Assembly (NCBI RefSeq): GCF_029892045.1
Contig: NZ_CP120367.1
Location: 620,001 to 684,000, forward strand
DNA from: Sinorhizobium numidicum
Lineage (GTDB): Bacteria > Pseudomonadota > Alphaproteobacteria > Rhizobiales > Rhizobiaceae
Reading direction: 5' to 3'
DNA length: 64,000 bases
Part shown: positions 34,425 to 44,175 of the stretch, in pieces
Position numbering within the stretch: position 1 is the stretch's first letter
Layout: each line of letters starts with the position of its first letter
Program-made: the position numbers and the translations under genes
The notes under the pieces: generated by a model
Seen by the model: only the letters and a program-made list of their open reading frames with translations
Told to the model about the DNA's origin: nothing
The model's database searches: none

Positions 34425-35504
34425 TCAAGTCCCCGCCTGATGCCGGCGTTCCAGCCACGAGTGGAGCGCCATCATCCCGAGGATGATCGCGCCGATGAAG
34501 ATGTTATAGGCAAGGCCCGGCACGCCGATCAGTACGATGCCGTTGCGCATGACGCGTAGGATCAAAATACCGAGCACGGTTCCGATGATCGTGCCGCGGC
34601 CGCCGGTCAACGCCGTGCCGCCGATCACCACCATGGCGATGACTTCCAACTCGTAGCCGGTGCCGCTGTTTGGGTTGGCCGCCGACGTGCGCAGCGAACT
34701 GATGACGCCAGCAAGCGAGGCTAGGATCGCCGAAAGCATGAACAGGCCGATCTTCACTCTACTGACATTGACGCCACGCGCTCTTGCGGCGCTGGGATTG
34801 CCACCGGCCGCCTGGATCCAGTTACCCGTCCGGCTTTGCGTGAGCACATAACCGAGCGCCACGGCGGCGGCGATGAACCAGAAGAGCGACATGTAGATGC
34901 GGAACGGGCCGATATAGAAATCGCCGACGAGAGCCTCAGCCAGGAAAGTTCCTTCAGCACTCCAGGTCCGCTGCGGAAACCCGCTGGTGATGAACAGGGC
35001 GGTGCCACGCACGACAAGCAGCATGCCGAGCGTCACCAGGAAGGACGGAATCTTCAGCTGGGTCACGAACCAGCCATTGACCAGCCCGATCAGCGCGGCG
35101 ACGACCAGCGCCGTGATGAAACCAACCTCGAGCGAGGTGACGCCGCTATTGAACAGCGTCCACATCAGGACCGGCGAGAAGCCAAAGACCGATCCGACGG
35201 ACAGATCGAACTCGCCCGACGTCATCAGAAGCGTCATTGCGAGCGCGATCAGGCCAAGTTCGACCGTGAAGGCCAGTGTGTTGCTGATGTTCTGCGGCGA
35301 CAGGAACTCGTGATTGATCCCCCAAAAGACGAAAATCTCGGCAACGAGGAGCACGAAAGGTCCGAATTCGGGCCTCGCGATCAGGCGTTGGACGACGGCT
35401 ATAGAACGATTTTCCACGTTGGGGACCCGCGACACGGTTAGATTGGCAAAGACCCCGCGCGCCGCATTCGACGGTTTCGCGGCTCGACGGAATGATAGAG
35501 GCAT
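34425..35504 (-). CDS. Sugar ABC transporter permease (RbsC-like)
   Basis: 359 residues with eight to ten hydrophobic helices. The RbsC signature region is LMTSGEFDLSVGSVFGF, with VIGGTALTGGRGTIIGTVLG in the second half. The first 40 residues are hydrophilic and may be partly untranslated; the GTG at VENRS is an alternative start. It forms the membrane channel of the importer whose binding protein is encoded 39 bases upstream. Confidence 0.9.
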   Translation of the reverse strand: MPLSFRRAAKPSNAARGVFANLTVSRVPNVENRSIAVVQRLIARPEFGPFVLLVAEIFVFWGINHEFLSPQNISNTLAFTVELGLIALAMTLLMTSGEFDLSVGSVFGFSPVLMWTLFNSGVTSLEVGFITALVVAALIGLVNGWFVTQLKIPSFLVTLGMLLVVRGTALFITSGFPQRTWSAEGTFLAEALVGDFYIGPFRIYMSLFWFIAAAVALGYVLTQSRTGNWIQAAGGNPSAARARGVNVSRVKIGLFMLSAILASLAGVISSLRTSAANPNSGTGYELEVIAMVVIGGTALTGGRGTIIGTVLGILILRVMRNGIVLIGVPGLAYNIFIGAIILGMMALHSWLERRHQAGT

Positions 35505-35543
35505 TCGCGACGGCGCTGGCCGCGAATGTCTCTCATATCGAGC

Positions 35544-36476
35544 TTACTTACCCGACAGGATATCGTCGTAGACCTGCGCGGTATCTTTCTCGTAGAGCGC
35601 ACCGGTGATGACGTCGAAGCCGGGCGGGATGCCACTGGCGGCCATGTTTGCAAGCGAAAGCGCCACATAACTCGTCGCCTGTGGGTCTTGCCACTGGGCG
35701 GCGTTCACGTAGCCGGTCAGGACTTCCTGGGTCGTGTCGAGCGAGTTGCCCCAGCCGACGACAGGGATTTCGCCCGGCTTGACGCCAACCTGGTCGAAAA
35801 CGCGCTTGATCGACCCAGTCACCAGGTCGCCGAGACCGATGATGGCCTTGATCTTGGCGCGATTGGCGGTGAGATAGTCGGCCATCCGGCTGATCACCTC
35901 GGCTTGGTCGAGGGTGGCTTCGGTGACTTCGTAGGTGATGCCGAGCGGCTCGAAAACGCTCTTGATTCCTTCCTCTTCCTGGACGCCGTAGGTGGCGCCA
36001 GGGACTTCGACCGGCATCCAGACAAAGTCGCCCTTCTTCACAAGGCCCTTGTCGACCAAGTATTGCGCCCAGTTCCTGCCGAAGACGACGTTGTCGCCGC
36101 CGACATAGGCGTCGAAGCTCGCCGTCGGATCGGGTGTGTTGAAGTTAATGATCGGAATCGTCGCGGCGTTCGCTTCCTTGGCGATTTCGACCAAGCTGCC
36201 GGGATCCGGGCTGGTGGTAGCAATACCGTCGGCCTTGGCCGCAATCGCGGCACGAACGGCTTCCTGCTGGGATGCCACGTCGCCATTGTGGAACGAGGTG
36301 TTGACCGTGTTGCCCGTGTCCGCAGCCCACTGCTTCGCGCCGGCGAGGAAGTAGGTCCAGACCGGATCGGCCGGGCCGCCATGCGAAATCCAATAGAAGG
36401 TCTTCGCCTGGGCCGCCGCTGGAATGGCCATCGCCAGCAACAAGCCGCACAAAAGTAATCGTAGCTTCGTCACCAT
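35544..36476 (-). CDS. Sugar ABC transporter periplasmic binding protein
   Basis: 310 residues from the ATG at 36476, chosen because GGGAGG is 8 bases ahead. Signal peptide MVTKLRLLLCGLLLAMAIPA ends with AQA. The mature protein has the ribose-type (type I) fold: TFYWISHGGPADPVWTYFLA, then GIATTSPDPGSL, then VGGDNVVFGRNWAQYLVDKG. First gene of the binding protein-permease-ATPase-LacI unit. The ligand is unknown; neighbours suggest a pentose, inositol derivative or similar. Confidence 0.9.
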   Translation of the reverse strand: MVTKLRLLLCGLLLAMAIPAAAQAKTFYWISHGGPADPVWTYFLAGAKQWAADTGNTVNTSFHNGDVASQQEAVRAAIAAKADGIATTSPDPGSLVEIAKEANAATIPIINFNTPDPTASFDAYVGGDNVVFGRNWAQYLVDKGLVKKGDFVWMPVEVPGATYGVQEEEGIKSVFEPLGITYEVTEATLDQAEVISRMADYLTANRAKIKAIIGLGDLVTGSIKRVFDQVGVKPGEIPVVGWGNSLDTTQEVLTGYVNAAQWQDPQATSYVALSLANMAASGIPPGFDVITGALYEKDTAQVYDDILSGK

Positions 36477-36625
36477 CTGCTTTCCTCCCATTTTTGACAT
36501 GACTACCTTCCAAGATGCCCGTCGGGCGCCAGGGGCCGGGCAGCGTCCTCGTCTAGCCCACGTCCCCTCGGCGATGGCATCCTCTTTTTCGACGGATTGC
36601 AAGCCTCCTGCTGTCAGTGGTAATC

Positions 36626-36643
36626 GGCGCGCCGCAGCGCGCC
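36626..36643. promoter_or_regulatory. GC-rich inverted repeat in divergent promoter
   Basis: GGCGCGC and GCGCGCC flank CGCA in the 325-bp space between the binding protein gene and the Gfo/Idh gene. It is in the right place for a LacI-type operator, though LacI operators usually have a central CG without loop bases. Confidence 0.35.
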
Positions 36644-36801
36644 ATCAAACGTCCAATCAGATTGCATCAGTTTGGGTGATATTTTCCAGCGCAGATCTTC
36701 CTCGCCATGTATATTTCCATAAGGTGGTGCGCTTGATCCTCCCGGAAAGCTTGGCGGCTCCGAATGGGCCAGGAAGCGCCAAAATCTTGGAACCTGTCGC
36801 C

Positions 36802-37929
36802 ATGGCGAAATCGGATAAGGAATTGCCGGATTTGTCGGCGCGCGACTCCTACGCGCTGGTCGCGAGGGATGCCACGCCGGTCGAGGGGCCGGTCCTTGAT
36901 TACGCTCCTCCCATGCCCAGTGACAAATCACTGGGCATCGGGCTGATCGGCGCCGGCGGCATCAGCTTTGCCCATCTGGATGCCTACCGGACCTATGGAC
37001 TGAATGTAGTCGCGATTTGCGACAGGCACTTGGATCGGGCGGAGCGCAGGCGCGATCAATTTTTTCCCAACGCCCTTGCCACCGACAAAATCGACGATTT
37101 GATCAGAAACTCACACATATCCGTGCTGGACATTACGCTGCACCCCGAGGATCGCTTGCCGCTGATACGAAGGGCGATCATGGCCGGACAGCACGTCCTG
37201 TCGCAAAAGCCGTTTGTGCGAGATCTTGATGTCGGCCGTGAATTGGTTGAACTAGCCGACCGAAACGGAGTGCTACTAGCCGTAAACCAGAACGGCCGCT
37301 GGGCACCGCATCTGTGCTACATCCGGGAAGCCGTGTCCGCCGGACTGATCGGGGAGGTGACGGCGGTTCACGTTTCCATCCAATGGGATCATTCGTGGAT
37401 CGCCGGGACGCCCTTCGAAAAAATCGACCAGATCGTGCTGGACGACTTTGCCATCCACTGGTTCGATTTCCTGGCCAGCATCATAGGTGACACGGCGGAA
37501 ACGGTCTATGCGACGGGCAGCCGCGCGCATGGCCAGAAGGTAGCGTCGCAGCTTCTCGCCCAAGCACTGGTCGCCTATCCGGGGGGACAGGCCTCGCTCG
37601 TCTTCGACGGTATGACACGCTTCGGAGCGCAGGATTCAACCGTTGTCGTCGGCACACTCGGGACACTGCGCAGCACCGGACCCGACCTCGGTCATCAAAC
37701 AGTCAGTCTGCATACTGCCGATGGCGTCGCGCGGCCGGAGCTTGCCGGCCAGTGGTTCAACGATGGATTCGCTGGCGCGATGGGAGCCCTGCTTGTCGCC
37801 ATAGAAAGCGGCAATCCGCCGAACAATTCGGCGCGTGGGAACTTGGTTTCGCTGCGCCTGTGCGAGGCGGCGATTGAAAGCGCAAGAATTGCCGCGCCGG
37901 TCAACGTTCGCCCAGCGGAGTATAGTTGA
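36802..37929 (+). CDS. Gfo/Idh/MocA-family oxidoreductase
   Basis: 375 residues from the ATG at 36802. A 37-residue N-terminal extension precedes the Rossmann motif IGLIGAGGISFAHLDAYRTY. The EKP-type motif reads SQKPFVRD, the Lys being the catalytic one, and the second domain has the usual beta sheet with DDFAIHWFDFL. It oxidises or reduces a sugar or cyclitol with NAD(P). It is divergent from the importer genes, so it probably acts on the imported compound. Confidence 0.85.
   Translation: MAKSDKELPDLSARDSYALVARDATPVEGPVLDYAPPMPSDKSLGIGLIGAGGISFAHLDAYRTYGLNVVAICDRHLDRAERRRDQFFPNALATDKIDDLIRNSHISVLDITLHPEDRLPLIRRAIMAGQHVLSQKPFVRDLDVGRELVELADRNGVLLAVNQNGRWAPHLCYIREAVSAGLIGEVTAVHVSIQWDHSWIAGTPFEKIDQIVLDDFAIHWFDFLASIIGDTAETVYATGSRAHGQKVASQLLAQALVAYPGGQASLVFDGMTRFGAQDSTVVVGTLGTLRSTGPDLGHQTVSLHTADGVARPELAGQWFNDGFAGAMGALLVAIESGNPPNNSARGNLVSLRLCEAAIESARIAAPVNVRPAEYS
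36913..36938 (+). other. Perfect hairpin inside the Gfo/Idh gene
   Basis: ATGCCCAGTGA and TCACTGGGCAT form an 11-bp perfect stem with a 4-base loop at codons 38-46, just before the Rossmann motif. A coincidence of codon choice is possible; an intragenic operator or mRNA structure is the alternative. Confidence 0.4.
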
Positions 37930-39079
37930 AAGACGGCTGGGGATAATCCTCGTCCGGCTGCCGGCCTAGCGCTCTCGTTTCCGCTTCGGCGCGAGCGATC
38001 TCGCAAGCGCCGTCGAGAATGCAAAGGCTTGTCTCATAGTGCCGCGCCGCACCCGGGTCCAGCCAGATCAGTTCCTCCCGGTCACGCGCGAAAGCAGCCC
38101 CGTGGACATGATTGGTCGAGGGCTCGATGCCAAGCGCATAGTTGCCGGCCTGAAAATTCTGCCACTCCAGCATGCAGGGAAACTGGTCCGTGCGCGTAAT
38201 CACCTTAAAGCCGATGCCGAGCCGGTCGTTCGCCACCATGACCGGCGTGCGGCCTTGGGGATCGCTTGCCAACTGGTGTTGCCAGACCTGTTCCAGAAAA
38301 TCGAGTTGAGGAGCAGGGAAGCGCCAGTAGCCGACGCCCTGGCCCTGATAATCTTGCCCTGCGTGACTGGCCCAGACGACATCGGCGATCGGCGCGATAT
38401 AGCGCGATCCTTCATCAATGAGCGGATGCCCGACATTGATGTGGTACATGTACATGTGCGGGGTGCGGTAGAACCCGCGATTGGCGACTTCGTCATGCAA
38501 ATGGACGACGTTGGTGCCGACCTCGATCTCGATTCGCCGGGTCAGATGCAGGTCTTCGCCAAACACCGTCGCCTGAGTCACTGTGCCTTCGCACCAGAGG
38601 AAGCACCGATCTCCTTCCCATCGCTCGCCATAGCCGCCGAGCCGGGCCGGGATGCCGCTGACTCGTCCGTGGATGGAGGCCTTGACCGATTTGCGGTGCG
38701 GATAGCGATAGTGAACGGCCGGCGCCTCGTCCATGAAGAGGATGTGATCAAGGCCGCAGGTGACAAGGAGGCCCGAAAAGGAGCGCAGCCACCCGAGGCC
38801 GCCTTCACCCTCATAATCCAGCAGCCCCGGATTGCGAAATCCTGCCGGCGAATGCCAGCCGATCGGGAGTCCTTTGTACTCGCACTCCGCGATGTCCAGG
38901 GCTCGGTCGACGAGAACCGTGAATCTGAGGCCCGTACCGGAGCGGAACTCCAGCATTCTTATTCCCCGCTCGAGCCCGTCTCCAAGCGTCATCAGCCGTA
39001 CGCCGGCGAATTGCGACAGCGCCCCCGAATGCGCGGCAACTTCACGCCTCGTCAGCACCCGACCATACAGTTCGACCAC
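37901..39079 (-). CDS. DUF4432/aldose 1-epimerase-like protein
   Basis: 392 residues of the galactose mutarotase fold. Seen are a central HDEVANRGFYRTPHMYMYHI segment, VGHPLIDEGSRYIAPIADVV and a late His-containing NHVHGAAFARDREELIWLDP. DUF4432 proteins are found with sugar ABC importers and dehydrogenases and are thought to interconvert sugar anomers. The 3' end overlaps the Gfo/Idh gene by 29 bases in convergent orientation. Confidence 0.8.
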   Translation of the reverse strand: MVELYGRVLTRREVAAHSGALSQFAGVRLMTLGDGLERGIRMLEFRSGTGLRFTVLVDRALDIAECEYKGLPIGWHSPAGFRNPGLLDYEGEGGLGWLRSFSGLLVTCGLDHILFMDEAPAVHYRYPHRKSVKASIHGRVSGIPARLGGYGERWEGDRCFLWCEGTVTQATVFGEDLHLTRRIEIEVGTNVVHLHDEVANRGFYRTPHMYMYHINVGHPLIDEGSRYIAPIADVVWASHAGQDYQGQGVGYWRFPAPQLDFLEQVWQHQLASDPQGRTPVMVANDRLGIGFKVITRTDQFPCMLEWQNFQAGNYALGIEPSTNHVHGAAFARDREELIWLDPGAARHYETSLCILDGACEIARAEAETRALGRQPDEDYPQPSFNYTPLGER

Positions 39080-39735
39080 TGCTTCGCCCTTTTAAAGCCA
39101 GGTCAATGCGCCCGGAAATCGCTTCGACGCTTGCAGGCATGGTGGCATTGCACAATCAGCTAGTGCGTCAGATTACATCACCATCACAGTTTTGCCGACG
39201 CGTGCCGTGTAACTGAGTGCCTCGGAGAAGCAAGACGGCTCAGGAATGGCTGGTTTGGGTCATGACCGCTGGTTGCTCCGGAAGATAAAGGACATGATTT
39301 CCGGATCGCAGAGGCCTCCGCTTTCGGTGTGAGGGCCTAGCCGTTTCGGGAGCTACGCTGTGGATGGAGGGGCGATCAGCCTCCGGCATCCGCTCGGCAC
39401 GAGCGGAAACCGCCTCGTGCTTCATCTCGTCAACGCCTTGCGTCGGCTTAGGCCAAGGCGTGGTATCACCACCGAGTGCACCGGCGGCGGTCTGACGGCG
39501 CTGATCGACCTTGTCGAGGCGATGACGATGATGCTGACGGGAAACTGGGCCGCCCTTTTTCCGCTGTCCACGAGACATTCGATCATACGCCTCGGTTACA
39601 AGGCGCGAGAACTCGCCGGGCACCGTGCGCAGCGATCCCCCCGATGGACCGCCTTGATCCGCGCGCGAACGGCATGTCGCAAGCTGGGCAGGAGTCCACA
39701 CGTAGTGGTATCGGCTCTCCCATGTGAGGCTGAAG
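39080..39735. other. Long intergenic region, nothing recognised
   Basis: Open frames on both strands are Arg/Pro-rich and lack ribosome sites. No terminator or repeat stands out. It divides the sugar-uptake region from the glycan region. Confidence 0.35.
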
Positions 39736-40875
39736 TCAAGCCTGAGTCGCCAATGCTCCCCGCACCGCAGCCGTGATCTGATCCTGCACCTCCTCGGTCA
39801 GATAGGGATGCATCGGCAGACTGACGACCTCGGCAGCAAGGCGATCAGAGACGGGCAGGCCATTCGGGGCAGTCGGGAAGTGCCAGTACGCAGCTTGGCG
39901 GTGCATGGGCCTTGGATAGTAGACGGCTGTCGGAACGCCCGCCGCTGCTAGGAAGCTCTGGAACACTCCGCGGTCGCACCTTGGCAGGCGCAGCGTATAC
40001 TGCGCCCAAACCGAGGTCGCGCCCGCCAGGATGTTCGGGACGGTGGCAATGTCGCGCAGTTGCTTATTGTAGCGGTTCGCGATGCGGTTGCGGGCGGTGA
40101 TTTCACCCGGAAATATCTTTAGCTTCTCTATCAGAACGGCCGCCTGTACCGTATCGAGACGGCTGTTCATGCCGATCCGAACATTGTCATACTTATCCTT
40201 CCCCTGGCCATGAATACGGAGCGAGAGGATGGTGTCAGCCACCTCGGCATTGCTTGTGAATACCGCGCCGCCATCGCCATAGCAGCCCAAGGGTTTGGTC
40301 GGGAAGAAGCTTGTTGTGGTGGCAAGCCCAATTGTACCGACTTGCCGCCCCTTGTAGCTTGCGCCGAAGGCTTGAGCTGCATCACAGACCAGCCACAGGC
40401 CCTCGCGGGCTGCAATTGCCTCGATGTCGTAGTAGTCGGCTGGCTGGCCAAACAGATCGACCGCAACAATGCCGACTGGCTTAGGACCCTTGTCCTTAGC
40501 CATTGTTATGGAGGAACGAAGACTCCTGACATCGAGGTTGAAGGTATCCTCGCAGATGTCGACGAACACCGGCGTCGCGCCAAGTCCGGCTATGGCTTCT
40601 GCGGTGGCCGCAAACGTAAAGGACGGACAGAACACCGCGTCGCCAGCCTTCACGTTCTTGGCCATCAATACAAGGGCCAAGGCATCGGTTCCACTGCCGC
40701 AGGAAATCGCGTGCTTGGCACCGCAAAAAGTGGAGAGATCTTGCTCGAGTTGCGCAACCTCCGGGCCCATGACGTAAATGCCGTGATCGAGGACGCTGCG
40801 GATCGCCTCGTCAACGGCCTTTCCAAGATACCGGCGCTGCGCACCAAGATCGTTAAAAGGGATCCGGTCTGACAT
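39736..40875 (-). CDS. DegT/DnrJ/EryC1/StrS sugar aminotransferase
   Basis: 379 residues, complete. PLP-binding Lys194 sits in FFPTKPLGCYGDGGA, Asp165 and Gln168 in VCDAAQAFGA, and the N-terminal IPFNDLGAQRRYL is typical. Such enzymes transfer an amino group to a nucleotide keto-sugar. The Gfo/Idh gene upstream on the same strand (eight bases apart) resembles WlbA/WbpB, which makes a 3-keto sugar, so together they may yield a 3-amino-3-deoxy sugar nucleotide for a surface glycan. Confidence 0.88.
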   Translation of the reverse strand: MSDRIPFNDLGAQRRYLGKAVDEAIRSVLDHGIYVMGPEVAQLEQDLSTFCGAKHAISCGSGTDALALVLMAKNVKAGDAVFCPSFTFAATAEAIAGLGATPVFVDICEDTFNLDVRSLRSSITMAKDKGPKPVGIVAVDLFGQPADYYDIEAIAAREGLWLVCDAAQAFGASYKGRQVGTIGLATTTSFFPTKPLGCYGDGGAVFTSNAEVADTILSLRIHGQGKDKYDNVRIGMNSRLDTVQAAVLIEKLKIFPGEITARNRIANRYNKQLRDIATVPNILAGATSVWAQYTLRLPRCDRGVFQSFLAAAGVPTAVYYPRPMHRQAAYWHFPTAPNGLPVSDRLAAEVVSLPMHPYLTEEVQDQITAAVRGALATQA

Positions 40876-40883
40876 GCTCGCCT

Positions 40884-41987
40884 CTAGACGTTCAAAGGGC
40901 GGTGGACAGCGTCCGTGCGTCCAGAATTGGCCTGGCAGCCATGGCTGGGGTTCATCATCATGCTGGCCTGGGACAAGACTCGCATCACGCGTAACCCTTC
41001 GTCACCATTTGTTACCGGATCACGCCCCTGGGCGATGCAGTCGACAAAATGCTGACATTCGAGTTTTAGCGGTTCATTCTCCTCTACCGCGACTGGAAGT
41101 GGTTCGGCTCGGATTGTTGCCGTTGCATCCTCTGCCACATTCACGATGTGCGGATATAAGAGCAGTTTGCGCTCCCATGGCGCTCCATCGTCGAGCACGA
41201 TCATAGCTTCTGACCCGATTACCGTGAGCCGGTGTTCCTTGACGGGATGCAACCAGGACAGATTGACTTGGGCCTGCTCCCCGGCCGGGAAGGCCAGGTG
41301 AAGGGTGACGGCGTCGGCTATCGATTTCCGCAGGTGGTAGCCGCCGATGCCGTAAACCTCGCTTGGTTCTGCGCCCACAAGAGCCAAGATAATAGAGACA
41401 TCATGAGGGCCTAGACACCAGAGCACATCCTCCTCGGACCGGATCACCCCCAGATTCATGCGGTTGGCCTGAATCCGCAGGACACGGCCGATAGCACCGG
41501 TCGCGATGAGGCTCTGGAGCCGGGAAAACGCGGGATGATACTGTAGTATATGCCCGACCATGAGTCGTCGATCCAAGCGCCGTGCCAGATCGGTCAACTC
41601 CTCGGCATGCTTGAGCTCAAGCGCGAGCGGCTTTTCGACGAAGAGATGCTTGCCGGCAAGAAGGGCGCGCTTGGCAAGGTCGTAATGGGTTGACGGTTGC
41701 GTGGAGATCGCCACCGCCTGGATCGAAGGCTCGGCAATTACCTGCTCAAAGGAAAGGGCTCGGCTGCCGTAACGGCTAAGAACGGCCGCGACTGTCGCGG
41801 AGTGGTGATCGGCGACAGCGCCGAGACAGCCCAATTCAGCAAAGCAGCGGACCAGGTTCTTGCCCCAGGCTCCGCAGCCGATCACCGCAAGTTGAAAACC
41901 CTCCGAAGTGCCTGGGCGGTCTAATAAGCCTGGATATTCTTTCGAGTTGCGCAAGCTTGGTCCTATCGTGTCATTCGAGATGGTCAT
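40884..41987 (-). CDS. Gfo/Idh/MocA dehydrogenase, WlbA/WbpB-like
   Basis: 367 residues. Rossmann motif AVIGCGAWGKNL near residues 34-45, EKP motif at 118-120 (LFVEKPLALELKHAEE), and a downstream GPHDVSII with the catalytic His. The last 20 residues differ from the family and may be a local change. It is read with the aminotransferase gene. A role in UDP-sugar 3-dehydrogenation is inferred from this pairing. Confidence 0.85.
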   Translation of the reverse strand: MTISNDTIGPSLRNSKEYPGLLDRPGTSEGFQLAVIGCGAWGKNLVRCFAELGCLGAVADHHSATVAAVLSRYGSRALSFEQVIAEPSIQAVAISTQPSTHYDLAKRALLAGKHLFVEKPLALELKHAEELTDLARRLDRRLMVGHILQYHPAFSRLQSLIATGAIGRVLRIQANRMNLGVIRSEEDVLWCLGPHDVSIILALVGAEPSEVYGIGGYHLRKSIADAVTLHLAFPAGEQAQVNLSWLHPVKEHRLTVIGSEAMIVLDDGAPWERKLLLYPHIVNVAEDATATIRAEPLPVAVEENEPLKLECQHFVDCIAQGRDPVTNGDEGLRVMRVLSQASMMMNPSHGCQANSGRTDAVHRPLNV

Positions 41988-42546
41988 CGAGCCGCAAGTT
42001 TATCAACTCCGCGAATTCGTCGATAGGCATTCCACCCTCCTAATGTTTACTTGCTCGTTCGAATCGAGGGCGTCATAAAAGGCCCTAACGAACAATACGC
42101 CAAGCACTTTATCGTCTTTGGTGTGAATTCAATCTGCGTGATAATCTCGAATTGAAGTACCATCGCTGCGCGTGTGTTTTTCTGTCAAACACTGCAGACG
42201 TTCTTGGTGGTTCGGCCGTTCTCGATGACTTCCATCGGCGGGATCGGTTCATGCCATCTCGTGCCCGAGTCGAGTTTGGATACTTCCCAAGGGAGCATGG
42301 ACCAGTGACATAATTCATTCTTCCTGACGCGAAAGCGTCAAAGCCCGGATACGAACAACGGATGCGAACTTCATGCCTGAGAGGTAGTTCGGAATTCACC
42401 ATCGTTGACATTTACCGGCGTTAGCCCAAAGATTTGGACATACTAAAATGACTTTTCACAGCGGGTGCCTCCAGACGGAGTTGCGCATGGTGAGCCCAAG
42501 CCGGAATACCTGGCCGACGCACTCCCCTTGGAACCGGAAGGGAATT
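41988..42546. other. Divergent promoter region
   Basis: Spacer between the leftward amino-sugar genes and the rightward sensor kinase operon. It is AT-richer than its surroundings (42000-42130). No convincing gene is seen. Confidence 0.4.
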
Positions 42547-44175
42547 ATGGGCCTGGCGCGCGACCGGCTCCTGAGCACGGATCCTGAGCGGCTAATATGC
42601 ATTGGGCGGCTGGTGACCGCGGTCTTCGCCATGTTGGCGATTTACCTTGATCCGACGAGACCCAATTCGCTTCTTCATGAATCGCGAGTGGTTCTGGGTT
42701 TGTATCTTTTCCTCTCGCTCGTGCTGGTTCTCCGCCCGTTGCGCAAGCCGCTCGACCACCCCGTGCACCTCATCACTCATGTAGTTGATGCTGGTGTGGT
42801 CGGCTGGCTAACCTTTCTAACCAACGAGCTGGCGAGTCCTTTCTTTACAGTTCTTCCGTTCGTAATCCTGGCGATGACGATGCGCTGGGGCTTGAAGGGG
42901 GCAACGCTCGGAGCACTTATCGCCCTCTTTGTCCAGTTGATCGTGGGGCTCCCCGATTTGTTGGATGGGGAATCCGAATTGGACATCTTCATCATGCGGT
43001 CGACGTATTTCGTGCTTGCTGCGGTAACACTCGGCTATTTCGGTGCCTATCGCGAACGCAGTCGCCAGCGTCTGACCCAGCTCGCGGGCTTTCCTTTTGA
43101 TGCCATAAGCGGCAGTCGCGTCGCATGGTTGGACCTATTGTTTAAGCACGCATCGAGGGTCCTCGGCGATTCCCGCTTGATCGTCGTGTGGCGGGATCAG
43201 GAGGAAGACGCGGGTTGCGTCGCGCACTGGATGGATGGCGAGCTACAGTTAATCGACATCCGAAACACAGACTTCTGGGCTCGGCATGATCTGCAGCCAT
43301 CACATCGTCGCGGCGATCACAATTTCATCAGGAAAAGCGAAGAGCAACTCGCCGCGCTGATGGCCGACTTGCCCGAGATTACGGTGAGCGCGGATCAGCC
43401 CGTGCGGCATCTTTCCTCAGCGGCTTTTTCCAGTGTTGGGTATCGTGGACGTGTCTTCGTTATCAATTCGGCATTCCGTCCTGATGAAGGGGATGCCTTG
43501 ACAGAGATCATTGCAACGCGCTTCGGCTCCGAACTTGAGCGGCATTCACTCATTCAACAGACCACCGAGGCGGCACGGTCGGAAGAACGAATGCGGTTGG
43601 CGCGCGACCTGCATGACGGCGTCCTGCAAAACCTCACCGCCGCACGATTGAAACTCAAGCTGCTCAGCGGAACCGTCAAGGACGATGCCAAGCTCCAAAT
43701 CAGTGAAGTAGGATTGCTGATTTTAGAGCAACAGCAGCGCGTCCGGCAATTTGTTGAGGACAATCGGACTAGTGACGAGCCAGCTCATACTCGACTGGAC
43801 CAGTCTCTGTCGGACTTTCTGGAACTCCTGAGAGAGCAGTGGAACTGCCGAATCGAGATCTCATTCAGCCCACCCGATTTGGCCGTTCCAACACGAGTGG
43901 TGCATGAAATCATGCAGCTCATATCCGAGGCGGTGGCCAACGCAGTGCGCCACGGTCGGGCCACCGGGCTAAGCATATCTGTCATAGACAATGGCAACGG
44001 GCTGGAAATGAAACTCATCGATAACGGAGCGGGCATTGCACCGAACGCGAAGCTTCAAACACCGTTATCGCTTTCAGCTCGGGTCGCAAAGCTCGGCGGC
44101 GACCTGGCAATCTGCCGAACCACTCCCGGATTTGGGATCCACATCAAACTACCGATAATGCCGGAGAGCCGCTGA
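42547..44175 (+). CDS. Membrane sensor histidine kinase with GAF-like domain
   Basis: 542 residues from the ATG at 42547 (GGAAGGG upstream). Five or six membrane helices occupy residues 18-165, a GAF-like domain about 190-335, and the HisKA_3 box MRLARDLHDGVLQNLTAARL has His356. The HATPase_c domain has SEAVANAVRHGRATG and IDNGAGIAP. It has the NarL-type partner immediately downstream (coupled TGATG). The multi-span input module suggests a membrane or lipid signal. Confidence 0.88.
   Translation: MGLARDRLLSTDPERLICIGRLVTAVFAMLAIYLDPTRPNSLLHESRVVLGLYLFLSLVLVLRPLRKPLDHPVHLITHVVDAGVVGWLTFLTNELASPFFTVLPFVILAMTMRWGLKGATLGALIALFVQLIVGLPDLLDGESELDIFIMRSTYFVLAAVTLGYFGAYRERSRQRLTQLAGFPFDAISGSRVAWLDLLFKHASRVLGDSRLIVVWRDQEEDAGCVAHWMDGELQLIDIRNTDFWARHDLQPSHRRGDHNFIRKSEEQLAALMADLPEITVSADQPVRHLSSAAFSSVGYRGRVFVINSAFRPDEGDALTEIIATRFGSELERHSLIQQTTEAARSEERMRLARDLHDGVLQNLTAARLKLKLLSGTVKDDAKLQISEVGLLILEQQQRVRQFVEDNRTSDEPAHTRLDQSLSDFLELLREQWNCRIEISFSPPDLAVPTRVVHEIMQLISEAVANAVRHGRATGLSISVIDNGNGLEMKLIDNGAGIAPNAKLQTPLSLSARVAKLGGDLAICRTTPGFGIHIKLPIMPESR

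Noticed and set aside
36424..36801. A 126-codon upstream extension of the Gfo/Idh gene.
   Set aside because: It overlaps the start and signal peptide of the divergent binding protein gene and has no family resemblance; the ATG at 36802 fits better.
39240..39776. Long overlapping frames on both strands between the DUF4432 gene and the aminotransferase gene.
   Set aside because: Low-complexity Arg/Pro/Ala composition, no ribosome site and no transposase motifs; not supported as genes or as an insertion sequence.
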